Shown here: positions 1 through 10,509 of the stretch, in pieces
How positions within the stretch are numbered: the stretch's first letter is position 1
Layout of the letters: every line of letters begins with the position of its first letter
Origin: Gnetum montanum
Lineage: Eukaryota; Streptophyta; Gnetopsida; Gnetales; Gnetaceae
DNA length: 44,737 bases
Direction: 5' to 3'
NCBI GenBank assembly: GCA_015680685.1
Contig: MNCI01002015.1
Span: 1-44,737 of the forward strand
Program-made: the position numbers and the translations under genes
The notes under the pieces: model-generated
What the model was told of the DNA's origin: nothing
The model's input: the letters and a program-made list of their open reading frames with translations, nothing else
Databases searched by the model: none

Positions 1-1440
1 GCACACAATCTTCAATAGATTTCCTCACTAATACTAATGCGACCAAAAGGTCTGCCTCTTTATCCTACTCTTATGTTTCTTTGCAACAAGTTAAATAAAT
101 CTAGGAACTACAAAATCTACAGAACCAACATCTTCCTAAGTTTTAACAAAACCAAAAATATCAAAGTTATCAAAGAAACTAATACTATTAAATGAAACAA
201 CTTTATTTGCAATTCCACCATCTATATTAGTAAATCCATACTTTAAGGTCATATATGTTTTTTGAATAATTTTTGAGATACTGCTTCTTTTTAATTATTG
301 CCATTTTGCTAGCATTTACGTTTAATACAAAACCTTGTTCACCTACCACCTTAATCTTTTTCTATTTGTTCAGCACTTTTTGCAAGTTCATTTTAAGTAA
401 GATCCTCATTCATCTAAATGCTTTTCCTATTTAAATTTGTAATAATGGTTTTCTTGATTTTTCATGGATCAATGACCATTCTATTTTTCTATTTCAATTT
501 AAGCTTACCTATATTGTTATTAGTTCTAATATTGATATTTACCTAAGATTCAATTATCTATAATTAGTCAACAATAATTTTTGCTGAGAGAAACTAATTA
601 TGGTCATAATGCTAGCTTAAGACAATGAACTTTTTTCACAAGAGTTATGGTTATGTCTTGTTTGGACTTTGTCATGCAAAATAAATTATTGTTATAAGCT
701 TAGGCCAAGAGAAGAATTTTTTCATGCGAACTATTATGGGAAAATGCTTTAGCCAACACATATGCATGAAAGACCATCACAAAACATGAGAAATTATCTC
801 TACTATGCCTCAACTTCCATGTATGCCTCATGTGCCAACTCATGCATATTCCATTCCATGACCATTAGATGGCCTTAGGGGCAAAGGTTATTCTTGTTCC
901 CATTAGGCAATGAATGACCTATGGGACATGTATGATGGCATACATGCCATCATGGATGGATTCACATCCACCCATGGCCATGGTCATGGCTCCACGACAT
1001 ACCCATGAGGTGATGCATGGGTTAATAGGACATAACACTGTAAAAGATAAAATTCTATTTTTACCATAAAAAATTCATCTCCCTTCTTTCACTCACTGTG
1101 CTATGCCCCTCCACTTTGCAGTTGTGATCTGTTGTTGTTGATGTTCTTCGCTAGTGTCACTGCACTTTGCCATTTCCCCTACCCTCTACCACTCCCACTC
1201 CAGTGCTCTCTGCTCCATCACATTATACTCTGTTATGCTTCATGATGGTCTACTTTACTCTGCTCTGTCTATCCTTGACAATAACATGTTTAGTAAGGTA
1301 TCATGCACTATTTGCTTTGCTTTCTTTTTTTGGAATTTTCATTCATTTCATTTGCTTGCTTGGGTTCTAGGGTTTAGGGTTAGTTTCAATGTGAGGCTAT
1401 GTGTCTTGCACATTTTTTTCTTGAAAATATTTTGGGTATG
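1..1440. other. Unassigned AT-rich intergenic or old repeat DNA
   Basis: No gene is recognised here. The minus strand of about 1-260 reads as a broken frame with scattered stops that matches no family I know. The stretch 780-1020 is rich in CATG and contains a near-palindrome at about 932-951. A short telomere-like motif (AGGGTTTAGGG) lies at about 1369-1379 and is probably chance or a telo-box. Open frames at 1154-1507 and 1167-1370 are low complexity and run into the LTR of element A, so they are not called as genes. Confidence 0.5.
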
Positions 1441-2300
1441 TGATGAGCGTCAAAGTGTTTTGCCGATAGGCCCTCATCTATGGGGCCCCATCAATGTAGT
1501 ACTATAGCAAAAACTATAAATATGAGTTCCTAGCCATGTTTATGGGCATTCAAAGCATAGTAGTAGTAGAGCTCTTACAATTTGTTCATTTGAAAATTAG
1601 AATATTTTCCCGAGTGCTTGTAGCACAAGTCATTGTGTATACAGATCTTTATTCGAGCATTATTATACTTGAGCACGATAGTGTGTACAACAATAAAGAC
1701 AAGTTTCTTGATAAACATTGTAGCATTCTAGATAGTTTAGATGTTTATTCCTGCATTTAATGCTTTCAATTATTTATTTGATGTTTCCTAGTAACTAAGC
1801 TAATTAAGTAATTAAGCAAGATAAGCTAGATAGATTAAATACATAAGTATGATTGCTTCGAGTGTAACACATATTCACTTGGTAATCCCAACAACGTTAT
1901 TGCTTGGTACACTCAGTAGTGTAGTGCTTGGTAACCCAGCAGTGGATACATGGGTTAAGGACATGTATGAAAACTGGAATCGGATGCTTATGTTAGGACT
2001 AGTTAGAGATTAGCTAGTTAGTTAAATTAAATTAATTAACTCAATTACTTCATCTCTCTCTTTAAACACCAAAACCATAAAACATAAAATGATAAAAATC
2101 ATGTGTCATGATTTCACTTAACCATACCATTATGCTTCACAAGTGTAATTGGAAAGACAATGAATGACCTATAGGACAAGGTTTACTTCCTAGAAGACTA
2201 GTGCACCAAAAACTAAAGAGTTTGTGGAATTCAACTGGATTGCATGTGAGCACTTCATGATTCATATGGTTGGGCGTAGAGTACCCTTCACTACTCATCA
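1441..2300 (+). repeat. 5' LTR of element A
   Basis: The LTR starts TGATGAGCGTC and ends CTACTCATCA, so its ends are the inverted hexamers TGATGA and TCATCA. A TATA box (TATAAATAT) lies at 1515-1523. The conserved block with tctttattcgagcatt follows at about 1650, as in the other LTRs of the window. The end is set by the primer binding site that follows after one base. Confidence 0.85.
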
Positions 2301-2301
2301 T

Positions 2302-2319
2302 TAGCATCATTGCCAAAGA
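2302..2319 (+). promoter_or_regulatory. Primer binding site of element A (tRNA-Asp type, decayed)
   Basis: TAGCATCATTGCCAAAGA follows the LTR after one base. It is a decayed form of TGGCGCCGTTGCCGGGGA, the complement of the 3' end of plant tRNA-Asp. The changes are C-to-T or G-to-A, as expected from deamination of methylated cytosines. Confidence 0.7.
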
Positions 2320-2450
2320 CTCTATTTTTTGAACATGTGCTATCTAGGTGTAGTGGATATCATTAATATTGTTGGATGAACTCTAAGGTCGATATCATTC
2401 TCAAATAATATAACTACAAAAGCACACTGATATTTTAATTATTTTTCAAA

Positions 2451-4037
2451 ATGTCTTCTCATAGGAAAAATGATATAAAACTACTGGTCCCACAAGAGTG
2501 CAAAGTAATATATACTCATCTAGATTAGTATGTTTTGGACTTCACCTTCATCCTACATCAGGATGAGCAACTGTGATGGTGTGATATGGAGAGTAATATC
2601 GTAATGCCCCTTGATTGATCTACGGCCATGATGCTGCTTCAAACTCTTAAGAAGTTAGGCATTCATGATCTTTAAGAAGACTATGTTATGCAAGACTATG
2701 ACTATTGGGACTACAATCCCACTGAAACACAACACTGGCAAGATCAACATCAAGAGAAGCATCATGAGGCTATGAAGTGGAAACGGTTCACTAATCCCTT
2801 GTTCATACTGAACTAAGATGACAATGAGGACCCTCCCTTTGAGGGCTCTTAGCATGAAGATTCTCTACGCTTTGTTATTGGTGACAAGGGTGTAATCCTA
2901 AATCAATCTACAATCCACAATTCAGGTTCAAGGAAATATGGCAATCAAGGCAAGAAATCAAACAAGCATTAAAATGATAGGAAAATTGATGAACATGGTC
3001 ATGATAACTGAAGGGGAGTAGGTAGACACCATGGTGGTGGCAGTCCTCCTCCCTCTTCACCCTCTTCATTAGAATTTCTTTCTTCCTCTTCTTTTGATTT
3101 TGAGAGATGCCACAAAAGAAACAACCATGATGTAGGTGAGCATCGAGGTAATAATACTAATCGCCATGCCCACAGTAATCAAAGGAGTAACATAGGACAT
3201 CATCAGTGACAACAAAATACTAATGATGATGAGCCTTTATTAGCAACTCAAAGCATGCTTAACATTGTAGAGGTAGTTAAGATTCCAACCAGGCATGTGA
3301 AAGATAGTTGGATTGAACACTTAGATATGAACAATGTCCTAAGATTTGAGGGGAGATATAATTATAATTTGTAGATTCATTTACAAGCTTTCCACAATGC
3401 CTATGCCTTACAAAATATTTAAAAGGACTGGAAAAAACTCAAACAATTCCCTAGGACACTCATTAAGGAAGCTGAAAGTTGGTTCTGATCCTTGGAGCCA
3501 GAATCCATCTACAAATGGAGTACAATGCTAGAGCTATTTAATGATAAATATTAGATGTACTCCAGAGTGTCCAACTTGAGAAGGCAAATCCAAGGTTCAA
3601 AATAGGAAACATATGAACCCTTGGATGTTACCATGGGCAAATACTATTCTATCTTACATCAATGCCCTAGCCATGGTTATTCTCAGAGGAAACAACTTCG
3701 CCACATCATATATGGGCTCAAAGTAGAAACTAGAAGAACTCTTAGAGGTTATGCCCAAGAGAGATTATTTGAACTAAGCGCTCATAAGATACAAAGGCTA
3801 ATAGAGTAAGTAGCAAAAGAAGAAGGTGAGTTGTGAAAAAGGAAAAATGCAAAAGAATAAAATAGGGAACCTTCCATTAGGAAAAGGGAGGTCCAATTTT
3901 GTGATGAGAAGAAGCTACCACTTGATGAAGTGATGAATAGGAAAACCTTGCCCATCCAAAAATCTATTCCTAATATTTTAGGAAAGGTTGACAAATTATG
4001 GGACTCTTTGGATGGGAAATTCCAAACTATTATGAAG
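2451..4037 (+). pseudogene. gag pseudogene of element A
   Basis: Gag is the structural protein that packages retrotransposon RNA. The start codon ATG at 2451 opens with Met-Ser-Ser, as does gag of element B. The recognisable blocks follow in the same order as in D: an N-terminal region with a PQEC motif, an acidic and Ser/Gly-rich linker, the core retrotransposon gag domain at about 3290-3560, then the conserved region that includes DPW/ESW-type tryptophans and the Arg/Glu-rich tail at about 3780-4020. Many stops and frameshifts break it (for example TAG early in the frame and after the core), so no protein is expected. Open pieces at 3346-3531 and 3621-3809 are parts of this gene in different frames. 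Confidence 0.75.
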
Positions 4038-4149
4038 GACAAGCCATCGATGCTATCGTAAATCTTGCCACAAACATCAGAATAGAGGAGGCAAGAATTA
4101 TTTGACCCTTTTAGGACAAAAATCAGGATGTCCAATGTTCCGTTTTCTT

Positions 4150-6427
4150 TTCTAATTTCTATATCACCATAGCCATTCTAATTTTTGTATCACCATAGCC
4201 CAAGTGTGCTTCTTGTGCCAATCAAATACTGGCATCCCTAGATAAGAATCCTTCATTGTTCCAGGCAAGATACCCAAACCCTGGTAGATCTTGCTTTGCA
4301 CCTACACCTCAATGTTGACCAAGTGTAGGGCAGACTCCATTTTATTGACCTCTAATCCCAGCTCCGACTGTCATCCGTTCCAACACTTTTTGGAGAACCA
4401 CTACCTATGGCATAGCTGCATGATAGAACATAATAGTGTTGTCTACATAATGCTCAGCAACACAATGTACACTAGCCACCATCACACCCAAGAAATCCTC
4501 CAGTTCACAATACCCCTACAATGAATCCATCATTAATATAAAAAGCAAGGGTGACAGCGGGTCACCTTGGCATAGCCCCCTCCCTAATGCCTCAAAACCC
4601 CATAACCTCTCCCCTAACATCAAATGAATACCTGTCGGAAGTCTAGATTTGAAGACAAAGATTCACAAAAGTAGGGTTAAAGCCTTTTCTCAGCATGATT
4701 GTCTCCAGTGCTACCCAACTTACAATATCATAAGCTTTCTTTATATTCAGTTTTAGGCACATCCCTAGAAATCCTAAAGCCCAGTATGAATGGAGGATTT
4801 CTTGCAGCAAGATCACCTAATCCTACAAAAAATGACTGTTCACAAACTCCACATAGTTCTCCCTTACCAAGCCAGGCATCAATGGCGCCAATTTGTGCAC
4901 TAGCATTTTACTAAAAATCCACAAAAGAATATTACACACCCCAATTAGCCTAAAATGCTTCGACAAAGATGGTGTTTCAAACTTCGGTACCAGAACAATT
5001 AATATCTCGGTGCACAACCTGTCAACGTAGCATGGAATTAAAGGTGTCTAAAAAATTCTTGCCAATAAGATCTAGAAACTCCTAAAAGAACTCAATGGGC
5101 CACTTGTCAAGCCCTAATGCCTTATTAGGCTTCATTGTGATCATCGTTGTTTCTAATCCTTGCCATGTGAAGGGATGAAGTAGTGCCCAATTTTTAGAGG
5201 TCCTAATAACCTGTTGAATTGGCACTAACACCAAAACAATCTCTTTTCTATGCTAAACCTCCATCTAATACCATTTTACTAGTTCAGCAATCTTTGTCCC
5301 ATCAACAATGGCTTCCCCACCATGTAGTAGCTTCATTTTGTTCTTCTCCCACCCACGTTCTTTTACTGATGCAAAGAAGAAATATGTTTTTGTCCCCCTC
5401 TTGAAACCACATGATTCAAAATCGTTGTCTTCAATAAACTTCCTCCTCTAACACCAAAGCCTACAAATCCCTCAATAGCAACTTTCCTCCATCACTAGAT
5501 CCTCTTCCTACTCCTATTTCAATTGTACTTCAGCCAATCATTGTGCTAGCTGATCCTGGTAGACCCAAACCTATATTTGTCTATTGTGGCCCTATTCTTG
5601 ATCTGCATCTTAAGCATGCGTAAACCCTATTTAAGGAAGCCTCTAGGTTCCTTTGTTTAAGAATAATTCTGCCAAATGCTTTGCACCAGCAACCTCAACC
5701 ATGGCTTAGAGAGCCATGTGCACTCAAACCAAAAAGGCTTGGGGCCACAACGCACTCTTCATGCAGGTCGCAAAGCAGCACACGATGGTCAGAGGCCTGT
5801 CATTCCCTGCCTATCACATGGATATCAAAACTTAACACTAACCTCGTACTAATCCATACCTAATCAATTTGGGACTGCACTTGATCTTTTCCCTTCAGCT
5901 TGTAGCTCTAGGTGAAGTTGCAACCCTCCACCACCATGTTGACCATATGATTCTCTCAGAAAAACACCAATGCTTCCTGGCTGCCAAGAGGAATAGTTCC
6001 ATCTCCTCCCATCTTTTCCCAGGGGTAGAGCCACTAGTTAAAGTCTCCAATAAAGATGCATCACTTCTTGTTTGGCATCATTAATGCAACCTGTTGCAAT
6101 TCCAGCAAACAAACCTCCTAGATCTATGCCCCATACACATTTGTGAGTCATATGTTGGCCTAGGTCAGGTGTAGTTTGGCACCAAGTAGACTCATCCACC
6201 AAAACTAGTGGTTCCTAGGATAGAATGGCAAACCCCTTAGCTTTGCCCCTACATGGCATCAACAACAACATCCATCTATCCCATTGTAGTAAACCAAACT
6301 TTGACTGCCAAACCTTTGTTTCTTATAAGCAAACAATGTCACATCCTTCTCGTCAAACAATCTCTTTTAGAGTATTTCTTTTGTAGGGTGTACTGTATCC
6401 CCTACAATTCCAGGATAGAATCTTCAT
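4150..6427 (-). pseudogene. LINE ORF2: endonuclease and reverse transcriptase, broken
   Basis: ORF2 nicks target DNA and copies the element RNA there. The ATG at 6427 opens MKILSWNCRG, the start of the L1 apurinic-type endonuclease, and the ETK motif follows about 35 codons later. An FWFECTWL block near 5700 matches the region linking endonuclease and RT. RT motifs follow: KALGLD near 5125, FRLIGVCNILLWIFSKML near 4930, a QGDPLSPLLF block near 4570, and the catalytic box at 4438-4449. That box reads YVDN instead of YADD, so one catalytic Asp is lost. The frame has many stops and frameshifts and ends soon after a YLGMP motif near 4220. An intact plant L1 ORF2 runs well over 1,000 residues; here about 760 codons remain. 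Confidence 0.8.
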
Positions 6428-6573
6428 GGACAACTTGACAACTTTTTGTTGAAGGCCTCCCATAGGGTCTTTTGAATTCCCAAATCAATTTCCATCTATG
6501 TTTGCTTGCCTTTGATCATAGGCACACTAGGACAGCCTATCTTGCCCCCTCCCAATGAGGCCGAAGTCTCCCC

Positions 6574-7801
6574 CTAGACTCGGCAAATCCAAATTATAGC
6601 CCAACAATTTTCAACATCAATGGTTTGGATGACCCACAAACTGCCGTCACCTAAGCTTCCTAGTGGTGGAATCTTTGGGCTTGGTAAGCCCCCCTCATCT
6701 GCTTGCCCCATCAGTATGTAAGGGGACTGTGTAGGTGACACCTCACCAGTAGGCTCATCGTGCACCGCTTCCACAGTCCCCTCCACTGCCATAGCTCCCT
6801 CCTTAGCCACTGGCACCATGGGTACCAAAACTGCATGACCCTTCTGGATTTGAAACCACCCCAGCTCCATTGTCGATTTAGCCTTTGGTTTTGCCATCAT
6901 TTCAGGTTTACGTCAGACCCTACAGTTGGCTGCATAGTGCCCAAGCTTTCCAAAAACTGAGCAACCCTTCCTAGCTTTTGGCAGAGAGGTGTGTTTTTCA
7001 AGGTTCTCATACTCAATGCGTATAGTTTCCTCCTCATCCAGAAACTCTAGCGTGACTTCCTTAACCAGATCTTGCATCGAGAGAGCGAGTGCCACATGTA
7101 GAAGTAGGCAAACCCCATTCTCGTCATTGAGCTAGTGAATTGGTCAAGGATGATGAAGTCACCAAAGAAACCTGCCAAAGCCTCTAAAAATTCTGGCATC
7201 TACATATCCTAGGGAATCCCCGATGCCCTAATCCAAATCGACACTCTAGAAAAAAGGTCTTTTTCTTTATGCACCCTTGGTCTCTATGGCATTAGGGCAA
7301 GACCCCGCACCCCATAAAACCATGACCATTCCTCCAAAACCCAATCATGGTCCTCAATGGTTCTGAAAATAAATAGCATTAGGTCCCCTGACAAGCAACG
7401 GACTTCACATCCCCTGCTTTCCACATGGTCTTTGCCTACTTTTTGATTAGATCCAGCTTGGGCTTGATCCCATTGGACACAAACTTTTCGATAAAGCTGC
7501 ATTCCATTGTGGCAACCCCCTATTCGAGCGTCCATGCATTCAAAGCAACATACTGCCCTCCTATCGTGAGCAGGCCTCAATGCCACCCATGCCTAACCTC
7601 CAACCCTTATTGGCAAGCATCCCTATCCCAGTGCCATCCAACAAACTCCAAATATCTACATCCATCCCACTATTCAATGTTTCGCCTACATCTGCGTCCA
7701 TCTACACCTATGGCCATAGTCACGCCCACCCCCATGGAGCCTTTACCATCCCCTGCACCTCTAGTTATGCCCACACTCACTGCATTTCCCGCTCCACCCA
7801 T
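6574..7801 (-). pseudogene. LINE ORF1: DUF4283-like and zinc-knuckle nucleic acid binding protein
   Basis: Plant L1 ORF1 proteins bind element RNA. The likely start is the ATG at 7801 (Met-Gly-Gly-Ala). A stop follows within about 45 codons, so the frame is broken early. The piece at 7586-7284 carries a DUF4283-like pattern: LMLFIF, then a Trp-Val-Leu-Glu-Glu-Trp stretch and a hydrophobic turn. A CCHC-type knuckle lies at about 6960-6910 and reads CSVFGKLGHYAANC, with the second Cys replaced by Phe. A Pro/Gly-rich tail at 6900-6574 closes the ORF about 150 bases before ORF2. Frameshifts separate these pieces. The order matches plant LINE ORF1 (DUF4283 then zf-CCHC_4). Confidence 0.75.
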
Positions 7802-8000
7802 TTTCAAATTCACTTATAATATTCTACACCACTTGGTTTTTTCAAGAGGGAAAGTTATCTTGGTCACAATTTGCTTTTTGTTGAACTTTATTATGGTAAA
7901 TAAATAATTTGAACTTTGTCCTTGGAAAATTGATTCTTAGTAAATCAAATTGAGATTTCTTAATTTGAAAAATATAAAAAATTCTATCATCCAAATAATA

Positions 8001-8025
8001 CATACATACATATATATATATATAT
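8001..8025. repeat. CATA/TA microsatellite
   Basis: Direct reading shows CATACATACA followed by a run of TA repeats, then catcat-type sequence. It is a simple repeat in intergenic DNA. Confidence 0.9.
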
Positions 8026-8143
8026 CATAAATGTATAGCTAATCTAGTTTAGAATGTTTGGCGAAGAGATTCTTTTTCTTTTTTCAAATTAATAGAAGTT
8101 TAGAATTGATTTATGGTAATTTGGCAAAAAAGAACTCATGTAG

Positions 8144-8144
8144 N
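8144..8144. other. Assembly join (single N)
   Basis: A single N in intergenic DNA between ACTCATGTAG and CATGAACTAT. No clear flanking duplication. Confidence 0.7.
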
Positions 8145-9351
8145 CATGAACTATTTTAGAGATGTGCATTTCAATTTTAGTAGCAAAGTGTTTTTGAACA
8201 AAGAGGAATGGTAAATGGCACCCAAAAGGCATTTGGGATGTCCCAAAATAAGATAGTTCTATTGATAATTGGAAAAGTTTATTAAAGTTGACTTTGAAAA
8301 TATCTCAAGGGAGTTTTGAAGGTATGAGATGATTTTAAAATGATGAAGTAAATTTGGAAATAATTTGCTTATTGTGCAAGCAACATGAAGTTTAGAAATG
8401 GTTTGAGAGTTTTTTTTTTTTAAATAAGATATATATTTTTTTAAAAAAAACAATAAGATAATATTTTCTTTAATTTATTTATGCTTTGCTGCACCTTTCC
8501 TTGATTTTACAACAGCCCCCACATAACACAATCAAAGCAAATGTATTGCACAGAAAGCAAATGTTTTTCATTGAATCAAGAAAAAAACTTATAACACCCT
8601 CCTGGAATTGTGGAATGGCTTGAATAAAGTGGGTTTTTCGGACTGACAGCATTGCACCATTGGATTTTGTTCAATAATTCAATTTAAACAATTATTCAAA
8701 GGTGTGCAGGAAATGAAATAGAGGATGAAATTCGGACATCCATTAGCTAGAATAGTATAGTGAAATTATTCAACTGGTACAGCAAAACTAAAGATTATGT
8801 AATGGATAGTTTGAGGTTTCACCTATTTCTTTTGCAGAATACTTTCTTTTTCTTGATTTTCATTAAAAAGAAAGAATCAAGATCAATTACGTTACAATGG
8901 CCTGGGTCAATCACTGTCAGTTACAATAAAATAGAAAAGGCACCTGCTCCAATTTTTAAACATAGAGGCTAGTTTTTCACATTTTAAATATACCAGTAAG
9001 AATGGCGAAAACATATCAAGGGTGGAAATAAGGTTGAATGAGAGACACGGAAAATGTTAATTTACCATGAATATTATTTCTGTACTTCCAAATTTCAAAT
9101 AGAAAACTTAAAGGCAGACACCCAATAAAAAATGCTAATAATTATTGCATCCCAACCGATAACTCTGCAATTCCAACATGTGAAATGTGAACCATAAAGC
9201 TATTGCAACGTTGCAAATTTTTGTGTATTGAGAGGACATTTCGGAATGATTAATGTTAGAATGTTCCATCAGCGTTACTGGACTCAGAAATTTCATCATT
9301 AAGAGAGACATTACAAAAATTTTCGCAAAAAGGAATTCTAAAACTTGTGTG

Positions 9352-9397
9352 CTGCATGAAAATAAAAATTCAGNTCTGCATAAAAATAAAAATTCAG
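9352..9397. other. N at 9374 flanked by a 22-bp direct duplication (likely assembly join)
   Basis: CTGCATGAAAATAAAAATTC at 9352 is repeated with one mismatch at 9376-9397, directly across the single N. The pattern resembles two contig ends that overlap but were not merged. Confidence 0.7.
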
Positions 9398-9944
9398 TTT
9401 TAGAAGGATTTTCAGTCTTATACCGAACTTGTTCCAGCTCTTGGACAAGGTAACAAACCCCATCCCAGATACAACTTAGAAAGAAACAAGAAACCGTTCA
9501 GAGGAATATATGTAACCATTGTATTGTACACTAATTTATCTCACTTAGAAGTAATTTTTATTTTGCAACATTGAAAGTTCAAATCAAATAAATCAACATC
9601 CAAATAAATATCGTTTTGCTTTAAAAGTAGAAGTCCCTCTTTTTCCAAATCACAGCCATGCCTACAACAGTGATCACGTTGACTCCACAAATGCGTTTTG
9701 TGTTTCCCATTCTCATTAGTTTTAATTGCCCGTAAGGAATCGCAGCAAAAACGGGCTTTTAATGGCGTGATCAAATAAAATTTTTTGAACCCATGTCTTT
9801 ATGAAAGATTTCGCGCGATTCGCAAATAGCAGAGAAAATAACGGACTATACAAAATTTCATAAAGAAATATTTATATTGATGTGTTACAGAAAATATCGA
9901 TCAGATACATCAAAAATAAAATATCTTCGAGAACTCAAGGGTGT

Positions 9945-9950
9945 TTTATT
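9945..9950 (-). terminator. Candidate poly(A) signal of the arabinogalactan peptide gene
   Basis: TTTATT on the plus strand is AATAAA on the minus strand, about 200 bases past the stop codon at 10152. The spacing would give a normal plant 3' UTR. The motif is common in AT-rich DNA, so this is only a candidate. Confidence 0.4.
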
Positions 9951-10151
9951 TCCTGAGCAACCCAAGAAAAGCATCACAACTCTCACAAAAGAGGCCAAAC
10001 AAATACAACCAGCGCTTCAAAAACCAGAAGAATGCAGCAAAACGTTCAAGTACCATTCATAAATGTAAGGCAAAAGAATGGATCCTAAGTTTACAGAGGA
10101 TCAAAATAAAATGAGAAAACAAGAAAACAAAAAGAATATCCTGCTCCTTCA

Positions 10152-10367
10152 TTAGGGAAAGAGACACGCCATGAAAGATAGCAGGGAAAAACTGAGAAAC
10201 CCTGCAACAGTGGGCAGAAATGCAGATATTGTTGGAGCAGATCCAGTATCCATTGATGGGCTTGGAGCAGGGGCGAAATCCCCCAAATCCTGTGCAAAAG
10301 TTGCTGCTCTCATCATCATCATAACTGCAACCACAGACATCAACAGAGCTGTGTTCTTCGCTGCCAT
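10152..10367 (-). CDS. Arabinogalactan peptide (GPI-anchored, classical AG-peptide type)
   Basis: An intact, intronless frame of 71 codons. ATG at 10367-10365 begins MAAKNTALL. Residues 1-25 form a signal peptide with a Val/Met/Ala core and cleavage likely after TFA, leaving Gln26 as the first mature residue. The short mature part holds APAPSPS, the Ala-Pro/Ser-Pro pattern that is hydroxylated and carries arabinogalactan chains. Small residues follow (DTGSA, possible GPI attachment site), then a hydrophobic C-terminus of about 25 residues (FLPTVAGFLSFSLLSF) that fits a GPI-anchor signal. Size and layout match plant AG peptides, which sit on the outer plasma membrane and wall. The longer open frame reaching 10619 is 5' leader and promoter read through: the TATA box lies within it, so Met at 10367 is the better start. 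No disabling change is seen. The specific role is unknown. Confidence 0.85.
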   Translation of the reverse strand: MAAKNTALLMSVVAVMMMMRAATFAQDLGDFAPAPSPSMDTGSAPTISAFLPTVAGFLSFSLLSFMACLFP

Positions 10368-10501
10368 TTTTGACTGAAAAAGCTTGAAAGAACTCGAAAC
10401 AATTGCAATTGCAAAGAAAAATGAATTTGAAAACGGACCAAGATCAAAGGACAGGATCCATGCAATTAAATTACATGACCGAATTTGTTGTTGTATGAGA
10501 G

Positions 10502-10509
10502 TATTTATA
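10502..10509 (-). promoter_or_regulatory. TATA box of the arabinogalactan peptide gene
   Basis: TATTTATA on the plus strand reads TATAAATA on the minus strand, about 135 bases upstream of the ATG. A start site about 30 bases further on would give a 5' leader of roughly 100 nt, beginning near an ACAACAACAAATTC stretch. A TGACGCG element lies further upstream at about 10686-10692. Function is inferred from position and sequence only. Confidence 0.65.

Larger units (their letters stand above)
1441..4037 (+). mobile_element. Element A: truncated Athila/Tat-like LTR retrotransposon (5' LTR to gag)
   Basis: This fragment has a 5' LTR, a primer binding site and most of gag. It aligns by eye with the start of element D (37778 onward) along its whole length. 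Similarity to D's gag stops near 4037, and from about 4150 the sequence is the 3' side of a minus-strand LINE. No protease, RT, integrase or 3' LTR of A is present in the window. The 5 bp before the LTR are gtatg, but no partner duplication can be checked. It is either a 5' remnant left by deletion or a copy broken by rearrangement with the LINE. Confidence 0.8.
4038..7830 (-). mobile_element. L1-type LINE, minus strand, 3'-truncated
   Basis: This is a non-LTR retrotransposon read from about 7830 down to about 4150. It has ORF1 with a DUF4283-like region and zinc knuckle, then ORF2 with an apurinic-type endonuclease and a reverse transcriptase. Similarity stops soon after the RT thumb region. 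The usual C-terminal part of ORF2, the 3' UTR and the poly(A) tail are missing. The stretch 4040-4150 between the LINE and gag of element A is unassigned. A 26-bp unit is repeated in tandem at about 4150-4202 near this edge. The 5' boundary is approximate, and I found no target duplication. Confidence 0.85.
7831..9944. other. Intergenic DNA, low repeat content, no gene seen
   Basis: No reading frame with recognisable content was found. A CATACATA/TATATA microsatellite lies at 8001-8025, and A/T-rich runs occur near 8410-8450. Single N bases at 8144 and 9374 mark assembly joins. The small open frames here (for example 8760-8972, 9253-9453 and 9541-9774 minus) show no domain, signal peptide or codon pattern that would support a gene. 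Confidence 0.5.

Noticed and set aside
1369-1379. Telomere-like AGGGTTTAGGG
   Set aside because: Less than two repeat units; too short for an interstitial telomere.
7425-7907. Plus-strand open frame of 160 codons, Pro-rich
   Set aside because: It is the antisense shadow of LINE ORF1, whose DUF4283-like and zinc-knuckle pattern is on the minus strand.
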